A DNA stretch of 8,094 bases, from assembly GCA_021795795.1 (NCBI GenBank), contig JAJYPA010000363.1:1-8094 (forward strand), read 5' to 3'. The DNA comes from Pseudomonadota bacterium (GTDB taxonomy: Bacteria > Pseudomonadota > Gammaproteobacteria > Halothiobacillales > Halothiobacillaceae). Positions 1-5,193 of the stretch are shown here, piece by piece (within the stretch, counting starts at the first letter, position 1; every line of letters begins with the position of its first letter). Both the position numbers and the translations under genes were made by a program. The notes beneath the pieces are model-generated. The model searched no databases and was not told the DNA's origin. It worked only from the letters and a program-made list of their open reading frames with translations.

Positions 1-182
1 ACGGTTTGGCTCTTGCCTGCACGAATGTCGATCAGGCGTTGCTCTGCAAGGTACAAATCTTCGAGGTCGTCCAGGTGCTCAAGGATGGCCTCGCGGGCGT
101 AAAAGGTCTTGGTGCGGCCAGTGGCTTGCGCCAGTGCTTCAAGGCGGTTTTCCACTTCGGCGGGTAGTCGGATGGCAAGCAT
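1..182 (-). CDS. RelB-type ribbon-helix-helix antitoxin (partial, C-terminus off the left edge)
   Basis: Not a complete ORF because it leaves the window; reading down from the ATG at 182 gives 60 codons. The protein begins [20 protein letters not shown] and continues with a [12 protein letters not shown] segment and an acidic helix. The short N-terminal beta strand followed by two helices is the pattern of ribbon-helix-helix antitoxins of the RelB/StbD type, usually about 75-85 residues, so most of the gene is present. An AGGAG ribosome site (plus-strand 190-194) lies 7 bases before the start. Family knowledge: such proteins neutralise a RelE/ParE-type ribonuclease or gyrase toxin encoded just downstream and repress their own promoter; the toxin gene would lie left of base 1. 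The 18-bp palindrome at 205-222 is the likely operator. Assignment as an RHH antitoxin is firm; the exact subfamily is inferred. Confidence 0.88.
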   Translation of the reverse strand, partial: MLAIRLPAEVENRLEALAQATGRTKTFYAREAILEHLDDLEDLYLAEQRLIDIRAGKSQT

Positions 183-204
183 GGTTCGGCTCCTGTTCTG
201 ACAA

Positions 205-222
205 CGATATACAAGTATATCG
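205..222. promoter_or_regulatory. Operator palindrome of the RelB-type antitoxin gene
   Basis: CGATATACAAGTATATCG is a perfect inverted repeat of 8-bp arms with a 2-bp spacer. On the minus strand it contains TATACT (plus 214-219), a good -10 hexamer for the antitoxin gene; the matching -35 is weak. Ribbon-helix-helix antitoxins commonly bind such short dyads over their own promoter, so this is read as promoter plus autoregulatory operator. The repeat is seen; the binding is inferred. Confidence 0.7.
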
Positions 223-463
223 GAACTGCGAAAGAGTGCTAGCGGCTCATGCCTGGTGAGTGGTCGCACTCAATCTTCCGCGCCTTGATCGGCTCCTGCT
301 GAGGCTGGCGGTGCTGCCGCTGACGGGGCGCTGTCTCCTGGACGCGCCGTGGAGCGCCGCCCTGCTGGGGGTCGCCCACGCGGTACTTCCGCTAGGCTAC
401 TTTCATGAGCGTTTGGCTATGGTGGTAGCACCGGCTCGCTTATCTTTCACTGTGGCTCATTTA
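223..463. other. Interval without a convincing gene
   Basis: GC-rich stretch between the antitoxin promoter and the Tn3-type element. An open frame starts at 260 (GTG, directly after an in-frame TGA) and encodes a leucine/alanine-rich hydrophobic stretch, but it runs into the transposon inverted repeat and stops there at 490, and it has no good ribosome site. It may be a remnant of a gene interrupted by the element; I do not recognise it. Confidence 0.4.
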
Positions 464-501
464 GGGGTCCCCTCAGAAAACGGAATTTAAAGCACGTTAA
501 G
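464..501 (+). repeat. Left 38-bp terminal inverted repeat of the tnpR element
   Basis: Starts GGGGTCCCCTCAGAAAACGG and ends GCACGTTAAG. It has the Tn3-family layout (GGGG outer tip, conserved ACG.TAAG inner end, 38 bp), closest to the Tn21-like subgroup as far as I recall. Its partner is at 1307-1344 and a third, more divergent copy is at 7045-7082. Confidence 0.93.
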
Positions 502-529
502 CCCCTGGAGACTGGTTCTGCGTGAATCC

Positions 530-630
530 GTCCGAAACGGACTGGTTTCGGTCCGGTGTCTGCAGTGCTGTACGAAAGTAGGAGAAATGCATTTCGGATG
601 CAAGCTATAATGTGTACATCACTTTCGGAC
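530..630 (+). promoter_or_regulatory. res recombination site with the tnpR promoter
   Basis: Three groups of half-sites resembling TCCGAAA/TTTCGGA lie between the left end and tnpR: arms at 531-538 and 545-552, at 571-577 and 591-599, and TTTCGGAC at 623-630 opposite TGTGTACA. This is the three-subsite layout of res sites bound by Tn3-type resolvases. A perfect -10 hexamer TATAAT lies at 606-611 inside the site, so resolvase binding should also repress tnpR, as known for this family. The -35 is not recognisable. The same 101-base span from first to last half-site recurs at 7110-7210. Confidence 0.82.
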
Positions 631-641
631 GGGATGAAGCC

Positions 642-1238
642 ATGCCACGCGTTTTTGCTTATTGTCGGGTGTCTACCCTAGACCAGACCACCCAAAATCA
701 GCGGTTGGAAATCCAGGCGGCCGGATTTGCCATCGAAGCCCGTCGTCTCATCGAAGAGACCATCAGCGGTTCCGTGGCCATAAAACAGCGGCCCGGCTTC
801 ATGAGACTGATCGACCGGCTGGAACCTGGAGATGTTCTGGTCGTCACCAAGCTGGATCGGCTGGGGCGTAATGCGATGGATGTCCGGGCCACCGTCGAAC
901 AACTGGCCAGCGCCGGGGTGCGCGTACACTGTCTGGCATTGGGGGGTGTGGATCTTACCAGTCCCGCAGGAAAGATGACCATGCAGGTGATCGCGGCAGT
1001 GGCCGAGTTCGAGCGGGATCTGCTCATTGAGCGCACACAGTCTGGAATACTTCGGGCAAAGGCAGCAGGTAAGCAGCTCGGTAGGCCACCAGCGCTCAAT
1101 GCGCAAGAACGTAGAGCCGCCCTAGAACGGCTGGCGGAAGGTGCGCGCATTGCGATGGTGGCGCGCGAATTCAAGACAACACGGCAAACAATCATGCGTG
1201 TGAGGGATGCGGCCTTGAGGCTGCAGCACAGCGCCTGA
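642..1238 (+). CDS. tnpR: TnpR serine resolvase of a Tn3-family element
   Basis: Encodes 198 residues of a small serine recombinase that resolves cointegrates by recombination between two res sites. Visible features are the N-terminal AYCRVST motif with the nucleophile Ser11, the KLDRLGR motif of the catalytic domain near residues 70-76, the long dimer helix with [10 protein letters not shown], and a C-terminal helix-turn-helix (about 150-190, after GRPPALN). A longer open frame begins at a GTG at 612, but that start lies inside res just after the TATAAT, so the ATG at 642 ([12 protein letters not shown]) is preferred; the ribosome site is weak (GGGATGAAG). The gene is intact and full length for the family. 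It is the only protein gene of the element, and the likely source of recombinase for the second res site at 7110-7210. Confidence 0.96.
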   Translation: MPRVFAYCRVSTLDQTTQNQRLEIQAAGFAIEARRLIEETISGSVAIKQRPGFMRLIDRLEPGDVLVVTKLDRLGRNAMDVRATVEQLASAGVRVHCLALGGVDLTSPAGKMTMQVIAAVAEFERDLLIERTQSGILRAKAAGKQLGRPPALNAQERRAALERLAEGARIAMVAREFKTTRQTIMRVRDAALRLQHSA

Positions 1239-1306
1239 AATCGGCGGGATGTCACGTTCAGTGGTCAGACAGAGCGAATATCAGCCGCTGCGCCCGTTCG
1301 CAGGGG

Positions 1307-1344
1307 CTTAACGTGCTTTAAATTCCGAATTCTGAGGGGACCCC
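1307..1344 (-). repeat. Right 38-bp terminal inverted repeat of the tnpR element
   Basis: Read on the minus strand it is the same 38 bp as the left end with two differences, and the match continues six bases inward (1301-1306). It contains a GAATTC at the position where the left end has GAAAAC, a feature shared with the divergent end at 7045, so that end is closer to this one. Confidence 0.93.
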
Positions 1345-1425
1345 TAGTGCAGATTTGGGGCCTTTACGGGGCTGTTGCCATGCGGTTGGTACAGGTCGCC
1401 GCCCGAACCGCTGCGGTACTGGGCA

Positions 1426-2040
1426 TCACTCGCCCGCTTTCCCTTTCGGGGTCTTGGTAGCCTTCTCGGCGGCCGCGGCCTTGTCCCCCTTGTCCTGCTG
1501 CCCTTGCCGTGCCTCCAGTTGTCCGGCCAGCCGTGCGGCCTGTTCGCGGGCGTCGTCGCGCTCGGCCTGTGCCTGCCGAGTTTCCTGCGCTGCGGCAGCG
1601 CACATCTCCAGCTTCGCGGCCAGCACGGCGGCCTGCTGGGCGGCTTTGCCGGTCAGCGTGTCGCGTTCCCGGGTCAGTGCCGCCACCTGCTCGGCCAGGG
1701 CGTCGCGCTCGGTCTCCAGCGCCTCGCCGGCGGCGGCCAGTTCGGCGCCTTCCGCCTGGGCCTGCACCAGACGGCCCTCGATCTCGCTGCGCGCCTGCGA
1801 TACGGCCCGCTCGATCTCGGCGGCGATGGCCGCGGTCAACGCCTGGGGAAGTTCCGGTGCGGAAGCCGCGGCCACCGGGCAGGCCTCCCGCCACGCGGTC
1901 AAGTGCTTGTGAATGGTGTTCGGGCTGCCGGTGTCGCCGAGCCGCTCCCGCACCGCCCGGATGGTGGGCTGCTGTCCCTCGCCTACCAGGGCATCCGCGA
2001 CGGCGGCGACCTGCTCAAAGGTGATGCCTGGTCGTGCCAT
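1426..2040 (-). CDS. kfrA: KfrA-type plasmid DNA-binding coiled-coil protein
   Basis: Encodes 204 residues. The N-terminal 60 or so (MARPGITFEQVAAVADALVG, then PTIRAVRERLG and SPNTIHKHLTAWRE) match the KfrA N-terminal helix-turn-helix domain. Residues from about 65 to 185 are an almost continuous Ala/Glu/Arg/Gln-rich coiled coil, and the tail is Lys/Ala-rich. KfrA of IncP plasmids is an autorepressor and an accessory factor for stable plasmid inheritance that forms long multimers on DNA. The start at 2040 is chosen because AAAGGAG precedes it by 6-7 bases; an open frame extends 9 codons further up but crosses the operator repeats. No kfrB or kfrC follows: the next feature downstream is the tnpR element, about 80 bases away, which may have separated the gene from its old neighbours. 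Confidence 0.92.
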   Translation of the reverse strand: MARPGITFEQVAAVADALVGEGQQPTIRAVRERLGDTGSPNTIHKHLTAWREACPVAAASAPELPQALTAAIAAEIERAVSQARSEIEGRLVQAQAEGAELAAAGEALETERDALAEQVAALTRERDTLTGKAAQQAAVLAAKLEMCAAAAQETRQAQAERDDAREQAARLAGQLEARQGQQDKGDKAAAAEKATKTPKGKAGE

Positions 2041-2056
2041 GATCGTCTCCTTTCGT

Positions 2057-2091
2057 ACCGTATCCATGTAAACCGTATCAATACAGATACG
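2057..2091. promoter_or_regulatory. Operator-like repeats upstream of kfrA
   Basis: ACCGTATC occurs twice, at 2057-2064 and 2072-2079, exactly 15 bp apart, and the second copy pairs with GATACG at 2086-2091 as a dyad (CGTATC-6 bp-GATACG). KfrA-type proteins bind repeats over their own promoter, so this is the likely kfrA operator; it may also control the divergent small ORF. The repeats are seen, their binding by KfrA is inferred. Confidence 0.65.
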
Positions 2092-2102
2092 ACCTGCAAG
2101 CA

Positions 2103-2324
2103 GTGTTCGTAACGGCCAGCGCGGAACGGATGCGGTGGATGCGGGCGCGGGATCGCGGCATGGTCTGGGGCGAGGGCGGTGAATCGCAGCTCAGTGATGC
2201 CGCCCTGATCGAACAACTGGCGATCGCCTGCCAAAAAGCCCGCGAGGGGCAGGGCAACACCATCGTCCTGGGGCTGCTCCGGGAAATCGCGGCGCGGATC
2301 GGCTCGTCGGGTAAGCCACTGTGA
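2103..2324 (+). CDS. Small unknown protein divergent from kfrA
   Basis: Open frame of 73 codons from a GTG at 2103; ATGs at 2130, 2139 and 2160 are alternative starts and none has a strong ribosome site. The C-terminal part (from SDAALIEQLAIACQ to LGLLREIAARIG) reads as two amphipathic helices with normal GC-rich codon use, which suggests real coding. I recognise no family. The position, back to back with kfrA across the repeat operator, suggests a plasmid backbone gene possibly co-regulated by KfrA. An inverted repeat follows at 2334-2352. It could also be a chance frame. Confidence 0.45.
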   Translation: MFVTASAERMRWMRARDRGMVWGEGGESQLSDAALIEQLAIACQKAREGQGNTIVLGLLREIAARIGSSGKPL

Positions 2325-2333
2325 CACGCTGTT

Positions 2334-2352
2334 AAGCGCCCACATTGCGCTT
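2334..2352. repeat. Hairpin AAGCGC/GCGCTT downstream of the small ORF
   Basis: AAGCGC (2334-2339) and GCGCTT (2347-2352) form a 6-bp stem with a 7-base loop, ten bases after the stop of the small ORF. It could slow or end transcription, but there is no T tract, so calling it an intrinsic terminator would go too far. Confidence 0.35.
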
Positions 2353-2410
2353 TGCACCGGTATCACCTATGTTTTCGAGCAGAAACCCATAAAATGCGCG
2401 GGAAAACAGC

Positions 2411-2721
2411 ATGGCCACCATCACCAAAGCCGCCTTCGTTGCCGATCTGGCCAAAACGCACAACATGAACCGACAGAACGCTCAGGAAGCCGTAAATGCC
2501 GTTGTGGCCACCCTGACGCAGACTCTGATCGACGGTCACGGCATCAAACTGCCCGGACTGAGTACCTTCTTCCTCAAGGAGCGGGCCGGACGTGCCGGAC
2601 GCAATCCGGCTACTGAGGAAAGCCTTGAGATCCCAGCTAAAAACGCATTGTTCAGTTCAAGGTCGCCAGAGAGGTCTCCAACGACAGATCCGACAGCCAG
2701 AATGACCTCATGCGACAGTAA
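2411..2721 (+). pseudogene. HU/IHF-family DNA-binding protein gene, frameshifted
   Basis: Starts at ATG 2411 (MATITKAAFVADLAKTHNMN) and has the HU/IHF fold in order: N-terminal helices, then a segment reading GIKLPGLSTFFLKERAGRAG and the RNPAT beta-arm tip near residue 63. After PAKNA (codon at 2645-2647) the frame slips. The original frame continues as an unrelated Ser/Thr-rich tail to 2776, whereas the frame starting at GTT 2650 reads VQFKVAREVSNDRSDSQNDL and stops with TAA at 2719-2721. VQFKVAREV is the expected HU C-terminal helix, so bases 2648-2649 (TT) look like a 2-base insertion, or one base has been lost. The repaired protein would be about 102 residues. Positions usually conserved in the family also differ (GLST for GLGT, PATEE for PATGE), consistent with relaxed selection. 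A sequencing error is the main alternative. Confidence 0.83.
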
Positions 2722-2844
2722 TGATGCAAACCGTCTGATTTCGTTAAGACAACCACATGGCAATATAACATATTGAAAAAGAATAATAATTGTCACCAAA
2801 TTGGTGTTGTATCAACGCCCTATCCGGACAATCACATATATGAT
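2722..2844 (+). promoter_or_regulatory. Promoter region of the AT-rich three-gene operon
   Basis: A possible promoter is TTCGTT, an 18-base spacer, then TATAAC at 2764-2769; the -35 is poor. Downstream, CACCAA-A-TTGGTG (2794-2806) is a perfect 6-bp dyad that may be the operator for the XRE antitoxin. This placement puts the transcription start after the TTG at 2773 and favours the ATG at 2845 as the first start codon. All of this is inference from motifs. Confidence 0.4.
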
Positions 2845-3276
2845 ATGTTACCATTCTGGTTTAACGTATATGTGTCCCCAAGTGGACGGAATGATATTCA
2901 GGATACCATTGATGGTTATGATGACTATGCTCGCGAGAGCTTTTCCCGAGAGGTCGCCAATCTATCAGTTACACCAAAGGATCAGTGGCAAGCACCTCAC
3001 GCTAAAAAACTGACTAATGAGGATCCATTATATGAAATCAGATATATGGCAAACCGATGCCAAACACGCGCCATCGGATACTTTGAAAAGGCCGGAGGAG
3101 CATTCACTATCGTCGCTATCTGCACGCACAAGGGAAAAGTCTACAACCCACCAACTATCTTTAAATCAGCCCACAAAAGAATCAAAAAACTTGAACAGGG
3201 ATGTGCCACAACAGTATCTCTCAAAATCAATGGAGAAAACTTTCCGCCGAATGGTGAACAGCAGGACCGCACGTGA
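2845..3276 (+). CDS. RelE/Gp49-like toxin of a toxin-antitoxin pair
   Basis: Encodes 143 residues from ATG 2845 (MLPFWFNVYVSPSG); the frame is open back to a TTG at 2773 but that start has no ribosome site and lies on the putative promoter. The order 'VYVSPSG..., long helix, LYEIRY, AIGYF, FTIVAICTHKG, helix' resembles phage-derived Gp49-like/RelE-superfamily toxins (HigB type), which cut mRNA, often on the ribosome. The basic stretch THKGKVY and the helix SAHKRIKKLEQG occupy the usual positions of substrate-contacting residues and the C-terminal helix. The last 22 residues lie beyond that domain. No clear Shine-Dalgarno is present. The gene overlaps the XRE antitoxin gene by 47 bp, and toxin-first order is typical of higBA. 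AT-rich codon use differs from flanking plasmid genes. Family assignment is from sequence pattern, not a search. Confidence 0.68.
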   Translation: MLPFWFNVYVSPSGRNDIQDTIDGYDDYARESFSREVANLSVTPKDQWQAPHAKKLTNEDPLYEIRYMANRCQTRAIGYFEKAGGAFTIVAICTHKGKVYNPPTIFKSAHKRIKKLEQGCATTVSLKINGENFPPNGEQQDRT

Positions 3277-3733
3277 TGCATACGTGCGAGCAGAAGTAAC
3301 GTCTTCCTTGGCTCATCAAATTCGTGCTATCCGGCTACAGAGAGGCCTTTCTCAAAAGGAACTAGCAAAAAAAATAAAAACAACACAGACAGCTATTTCT
3401 CGCATAGAAAACCCTAGCTATGGCCGGATATCACTAAAAACATTACTAGACTTAAGTTTTGCTTTTGATACCGGATTGGATGTACGTTTCGTATCTCTTG
3501 TATCTATGCTAAAAAACACATTCATACCAAAAATAGGATCTAGAGAAGTTTCATCTTTCGAAGATGAACATTTATTTGTAGAGTTTTATTCATATAACAA
3601 CGTTAGTCACGAACCATTGAAGGTAGTGGAAAATTTACCGGCAATAACTGTTTCATATACTATCGTTGGAGCTATTTCATCAAGATTGCAAACGACATCA
3701 AATACAATGATTGCTGAGGAGAAGACATTATGA
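3230..3733 (+). CDS. XRE-family helix-turn-helix antitoxin
   Basis: Encodes 167 residues from ATG 3230; ATG 3251 (MVNSRTARDAYVR) is an equally possible start, and neither has a clear ribosome site. The open frame reaches back to 3017, but that part lies over the toxin gene and reads as non-protein. Residues about 28-85 form a Cro/C1-type HTH: HQIRAIRLQRGLSQKELAKK, then TTQTAISRIENPSYG and a LLDLSFAFD helix. The following VRFVSLVSML and SSFEDE segments recall HTH antitoxins paired with RelE/Gp49-like toxins. After residue 112 comes an unusual extension of about 55 residues (FVEFYSYN to AEEKTL) not explained by the HTH. Role: neutralises the upstream toxin and probably represses the operon. Its stop overlaps the next start in ATGA. 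Confidence 0.82.
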   Translation: MEKTFRRMVNSRTARDAYVRAEVTSSLAHQIRAIRLQRGLSQKELAKKIKTTQTAISRIENPSYGRISLKTLLDLSFAFDTGLDVRFVSLVSMLKNTFIPKIGSREVSSFEDEHLFVEFYSYNNVSHEPLKVVENLPAITVSYTIVGAISSRLQTTSNTMIAEEKTL

Positions 3734-4101
3734 GCAATAGCCAATCAAAACCTACCGTGCCAGAAATAGCCCAGCCGCGCCCGATAATATCAATATATGT
3801 CGAGGGGATCACTCAAATGTCTATTGGATTCCCGAATAGCAGACTTCTTATGCATAGCTTTACAGAAAAAAGGGCGGCTGATGGGCGGGAAATTAGGCAT
3901 GTCGCCTGCGAACTAATCATGCCGACTGCCGGAATCGTTGAATTGGCGCAAAACCTAATAAATCAACTCGCCCAGCATAAAGAATCAATAATAACTACGG
4001 GGCGTACTTATGCGAATACATATGACAATATATTTAAATCACTTGAGACAATAAATATTTTAAGAAAACCAGCCGAAAATAACGATGAACATATCGACTA
4101 A
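3730..4101 (+). CDS. Unknown third protein of the toxin-antitoxin operon
   Basis: Encodes 123 residues; the ATG at 3730 overlaps the antitoxin stop (ATGA), and GAGGAG (3716-3721) precedes it by 8 bases, so it is translationally coupled and likely real. There is a disordered N-terminus (SNSQSKPTVPEIAQP), then predicted strands (PIISIYVEGITQMSIGF, HVACELIMPTAG) and a helix (IVELAQNLINQLAQH). I do not recognise it. The short beta-then-helix layout loosely recalls DUF3467-like proteins, and a third gene after a HigBA-type pair recalls the SecB-like chaperone of toxin-antitoxin-chaperone systems, but the sequence gives no direct SecB signature. There is no membrane segment or signal peptide. Its role may be to stabilise or modulate the antitoxin; this is inference from context. 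Confidence 0.75.
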   Translation: MSNSQSKPTVPEIAQPRPIISIYVEGITQMSIGFPNSRLLMHSFTEKRAADGREIRHVACELIMPTAGIVELAQNLINQLAQHKESIITTGRTYANTYDNIFKSLETINILRKPAENNDEHID

Positions 4102-4130
4102 CATGCTAGGACAATTAATTTCAATAACAT

Positions 4131-4148
4131 ACTATTACGATCAATAGT
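4131..4148. repeat. Inverted repeat after the three-gene operon
   Basis: ACTATT-ACGATC-AATAGT is a perfect 6-bp dyad 30 bases after the stop of the third gene. It is AT-rich and lacks a following T tract, so it is at best a weak transcription end. Confidence 0.3.
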
Positions 4149-4648
4149 TGTGAACTGTAGAACAACGTCACAAACAAAGGTTTAATCGACGCTCAGTTTC
4201 TGGACACTTTTGCGGTCTTTTCCTGCTCTGAAAGTGCCATCAACACGTCCATCTTTCAGCGTCCACGGAAACCCGTAGGCTTATCTGTCACTGTGACCGA
4301 ATGGGCATCAGGGTAGAAGCCCGTGAAGCCCGGCGGGGCTTGACCAAAAAAGTTATCAGCCATATGCTAAGCACTTCAACGGCCATCATCATCTTGTGAT
4401 GAAAAACGCTCCATGGCACAGAGCGACGCAATATCCCCACCCAAAATGGGGACCTTTCATAAGCGCCCAGCTGATCGGCGCCAACTAGCCCTTTGTCGTC
4501 CGTAAACTGCCCAGCGACCCCCCGGGACCATCGCAATTAGCAGTGGTGACGATATATCCACCATCGCACTCTCGGCGCCGCTCATTGATACATGAGCGAC
4601 CGCGCAGCTGGGAGCGACGGTATCCACCTATAGATCTCGCAGCCACCC

Positions 4649-4685
4649 CCGTCCGTCTCTGTAGCGTTAGCACAGAGACGGACGG
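4649..4685. repeat. 14-bp perfect hairpin
   Basis: CCGTCCGTCTCTGT (4649-4662) and ACAGAGACGGACGG (4672-4685) are perfect inverted repeats around a 9-base loop AGCGTTAGC; the loop can add a GC/GC pair, and GCAG (4639-4642)/CTGC (4686-4689) can extend the base across a bulge. No T tract follows on either strand, so it is not a standard intrinsic terminator. Confidence 0.85.
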
Positions 4686-4705
4686 CTGCAGGCCCCGCCA
4701 TTACT

Positions 4706-4743
4706 GCATCATAGCGCTATTCTGATGCGTGAAAATGCGTGAA
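4706..4743. repeat. Palindrome followed by a 9-bp direct repeat
   Basis: GCATCA (4706-4711) and TGATGC (4723-4728) flank the perfect palindrome ATAGCGCTAT (4711-4720). Immediately after, ATGCGTGAA occurs twice (4725-4733 and 4735-4743) with a 10-bp period. This is compact, helical-phase spacing typical of protein-binding sites; the binding protein is unknown. Confidence 0.6.
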
Positions 4744-4958
4744 CTTGGCAGGGCACCCGCGAATCAGATCGACGAAGATGGAGGCTCGCACCCCACTCGA
4801 GGGTACGGGTACGTCTAGCCAGCGCTCCGTAGTCGATGTGATAGCACCCCATCAAAAAAGATAAGCGCGCCGCCGTCGCGCTGAACAAAATACGGCCCCC
4901 CCACAGCTTGCCGCGAGCTTAGTCGCGTGCGTATGCCTTTAGAGCATACAACTAAAAT

Positions 4959-5051
4959 TCACCGGTCCAGATTGGCTCGGTGGGGGGTGTCTCCCGTCAT
5001 TCAACATCGCTGGCAAGCGATGTCCCTTCACCGGGCCAACTTGGACCGTGA
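4959..5051. repeat. Long nested stem-loop upstream of the integrase
   Basis: The arm 4959-4982 pairs with 5029-5051 over about 23 bases, with one bulged C, one clear mismatch and two G-T wobbles. Inside it, ACATCGCT-GGCA-AGCGATGT (5004-5023) is a perfect 8-bp hairpin. The nested form suggests a folded single-stranded DNA or RNA. No T tract follows. Confidence 0.75.
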
Positions 5052-5148
5052 TGATTGGAGATCTGCATTAACATAATAGGCATCACGCACAGCACTTCCT
5101 GTATTTCGATAGCACGTTACATCGATGTCTGCCGCGGTATGATCTGCG

Positions 5149-5176
5149 TTGGACTTTTTTCCTTGCACATTATTTT
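5149..5176 (+). promoter_or_regulatory. Candidate integrase promoter overlapping a palindrome
   Basis: TTGGAC (5149-5154), a 16-base spacer and TATTTT (5171-5176) give a plausible sigma-70 promoter. The -10 falls in the loop of the palindrome at 5155-5193, so a protein bound there would block transcription. The leader holds a further small stem, CAAAG/CTTTG plus six T (5183-5206), which might attenuate transcription, and CCCCT-CC-AGGGG (5209-5220). Confidence 0.45.
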
Positions 5177-5193
5177 AGTGTGCAAAGAAAAAA
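5155..5193. repeat. Near-perfect 15-bp inverted repeat, possible recombinase core site or operator
   Basis: TTTTTTCCTTGCACA (5155-5169) and TGTGCAAAGAAAAAA (5179-5193) pair at 14 of 15 positions around the 9-base spacer TTATTTTAG. A third TTGCACA is at 5238-5244. Two arms facing across a short AT-rich spacer is the form of a tyrosine recombinase core site, and also of a repressor operator; it lies 70 bases before the recombinase gene. Function is inferred. Confidence 0.6.

Larger units (their letters stand above)
464..1344 (+). mobile_element. Tn3-family miniature element carrying only res and tnpR
   Basis: An 881-bp unit bounded by 38-bp inverted repeats that start GGGG and end in the TTAAG typical of Tn3-family ends. 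The two ends differ at only two positions (GAAAAC against GAATTC), and the similarity runs on for six more bases inward (to 507 and 1301). Inside are a res site and an intact resolvase gene; there is no room for the roughly 1000-residue TnpA transposase. Known precedent: TIMEs and other non-autonomous Tn3 derivatives move with a related transposase supplied in trans. Flanking pentamers are ATTTA (459-463) and TAGTG (1345-1349), so no 5-bp target duplication is visible; the flanks may have rearranged. Both outer flanks read TA next to the GGGG when viewed outward-in. Confidence 0.9.

Noticed and set aside
32..214. 60-codon minus-strand frame at the left edge
   Set aside because: It is another frame over the RelB-type antitoxin gene; its product has no domain pattern and its start lies inside the operator palindrome.
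260..490. 76-codon hydrophobic open frame
   Set aside because: It ends inside the Tn3-type inverted repeat and has no ribosome site; it could be a gene remnant but is not supportable as a CDS.
678..1255. Long minus-strand frames across tnpR
   Set aside because: They are antisense shadows of the intact resolvase gene and begin or end at arbitrary places.
1355..2112. Long plus-strand frames opposite kfrA
   Set aside because: GC-rich coding DNA leaves other frames open; the Ala/Pro/Arg-rich products are shadows of kfrA, which has the domain match and ribosome site.
4550..4628. DnaA boxes at the TATCCACC repeats
   Set aside because: Each matches only about 7 of 9 bases of TTATCCACA and an 8-base repeat is expected by chance in 1 kb; no origin call is justified.
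4656..4671. Possible integron attC core in the hairpin loop (GCGTTAGC)
   Set aside because: GTTAGCA does not fit GTTRRRY, no paired RYYYAAC site was found at the right distance, and the recombinase lacks a visible integron-integrase-specific insertion.
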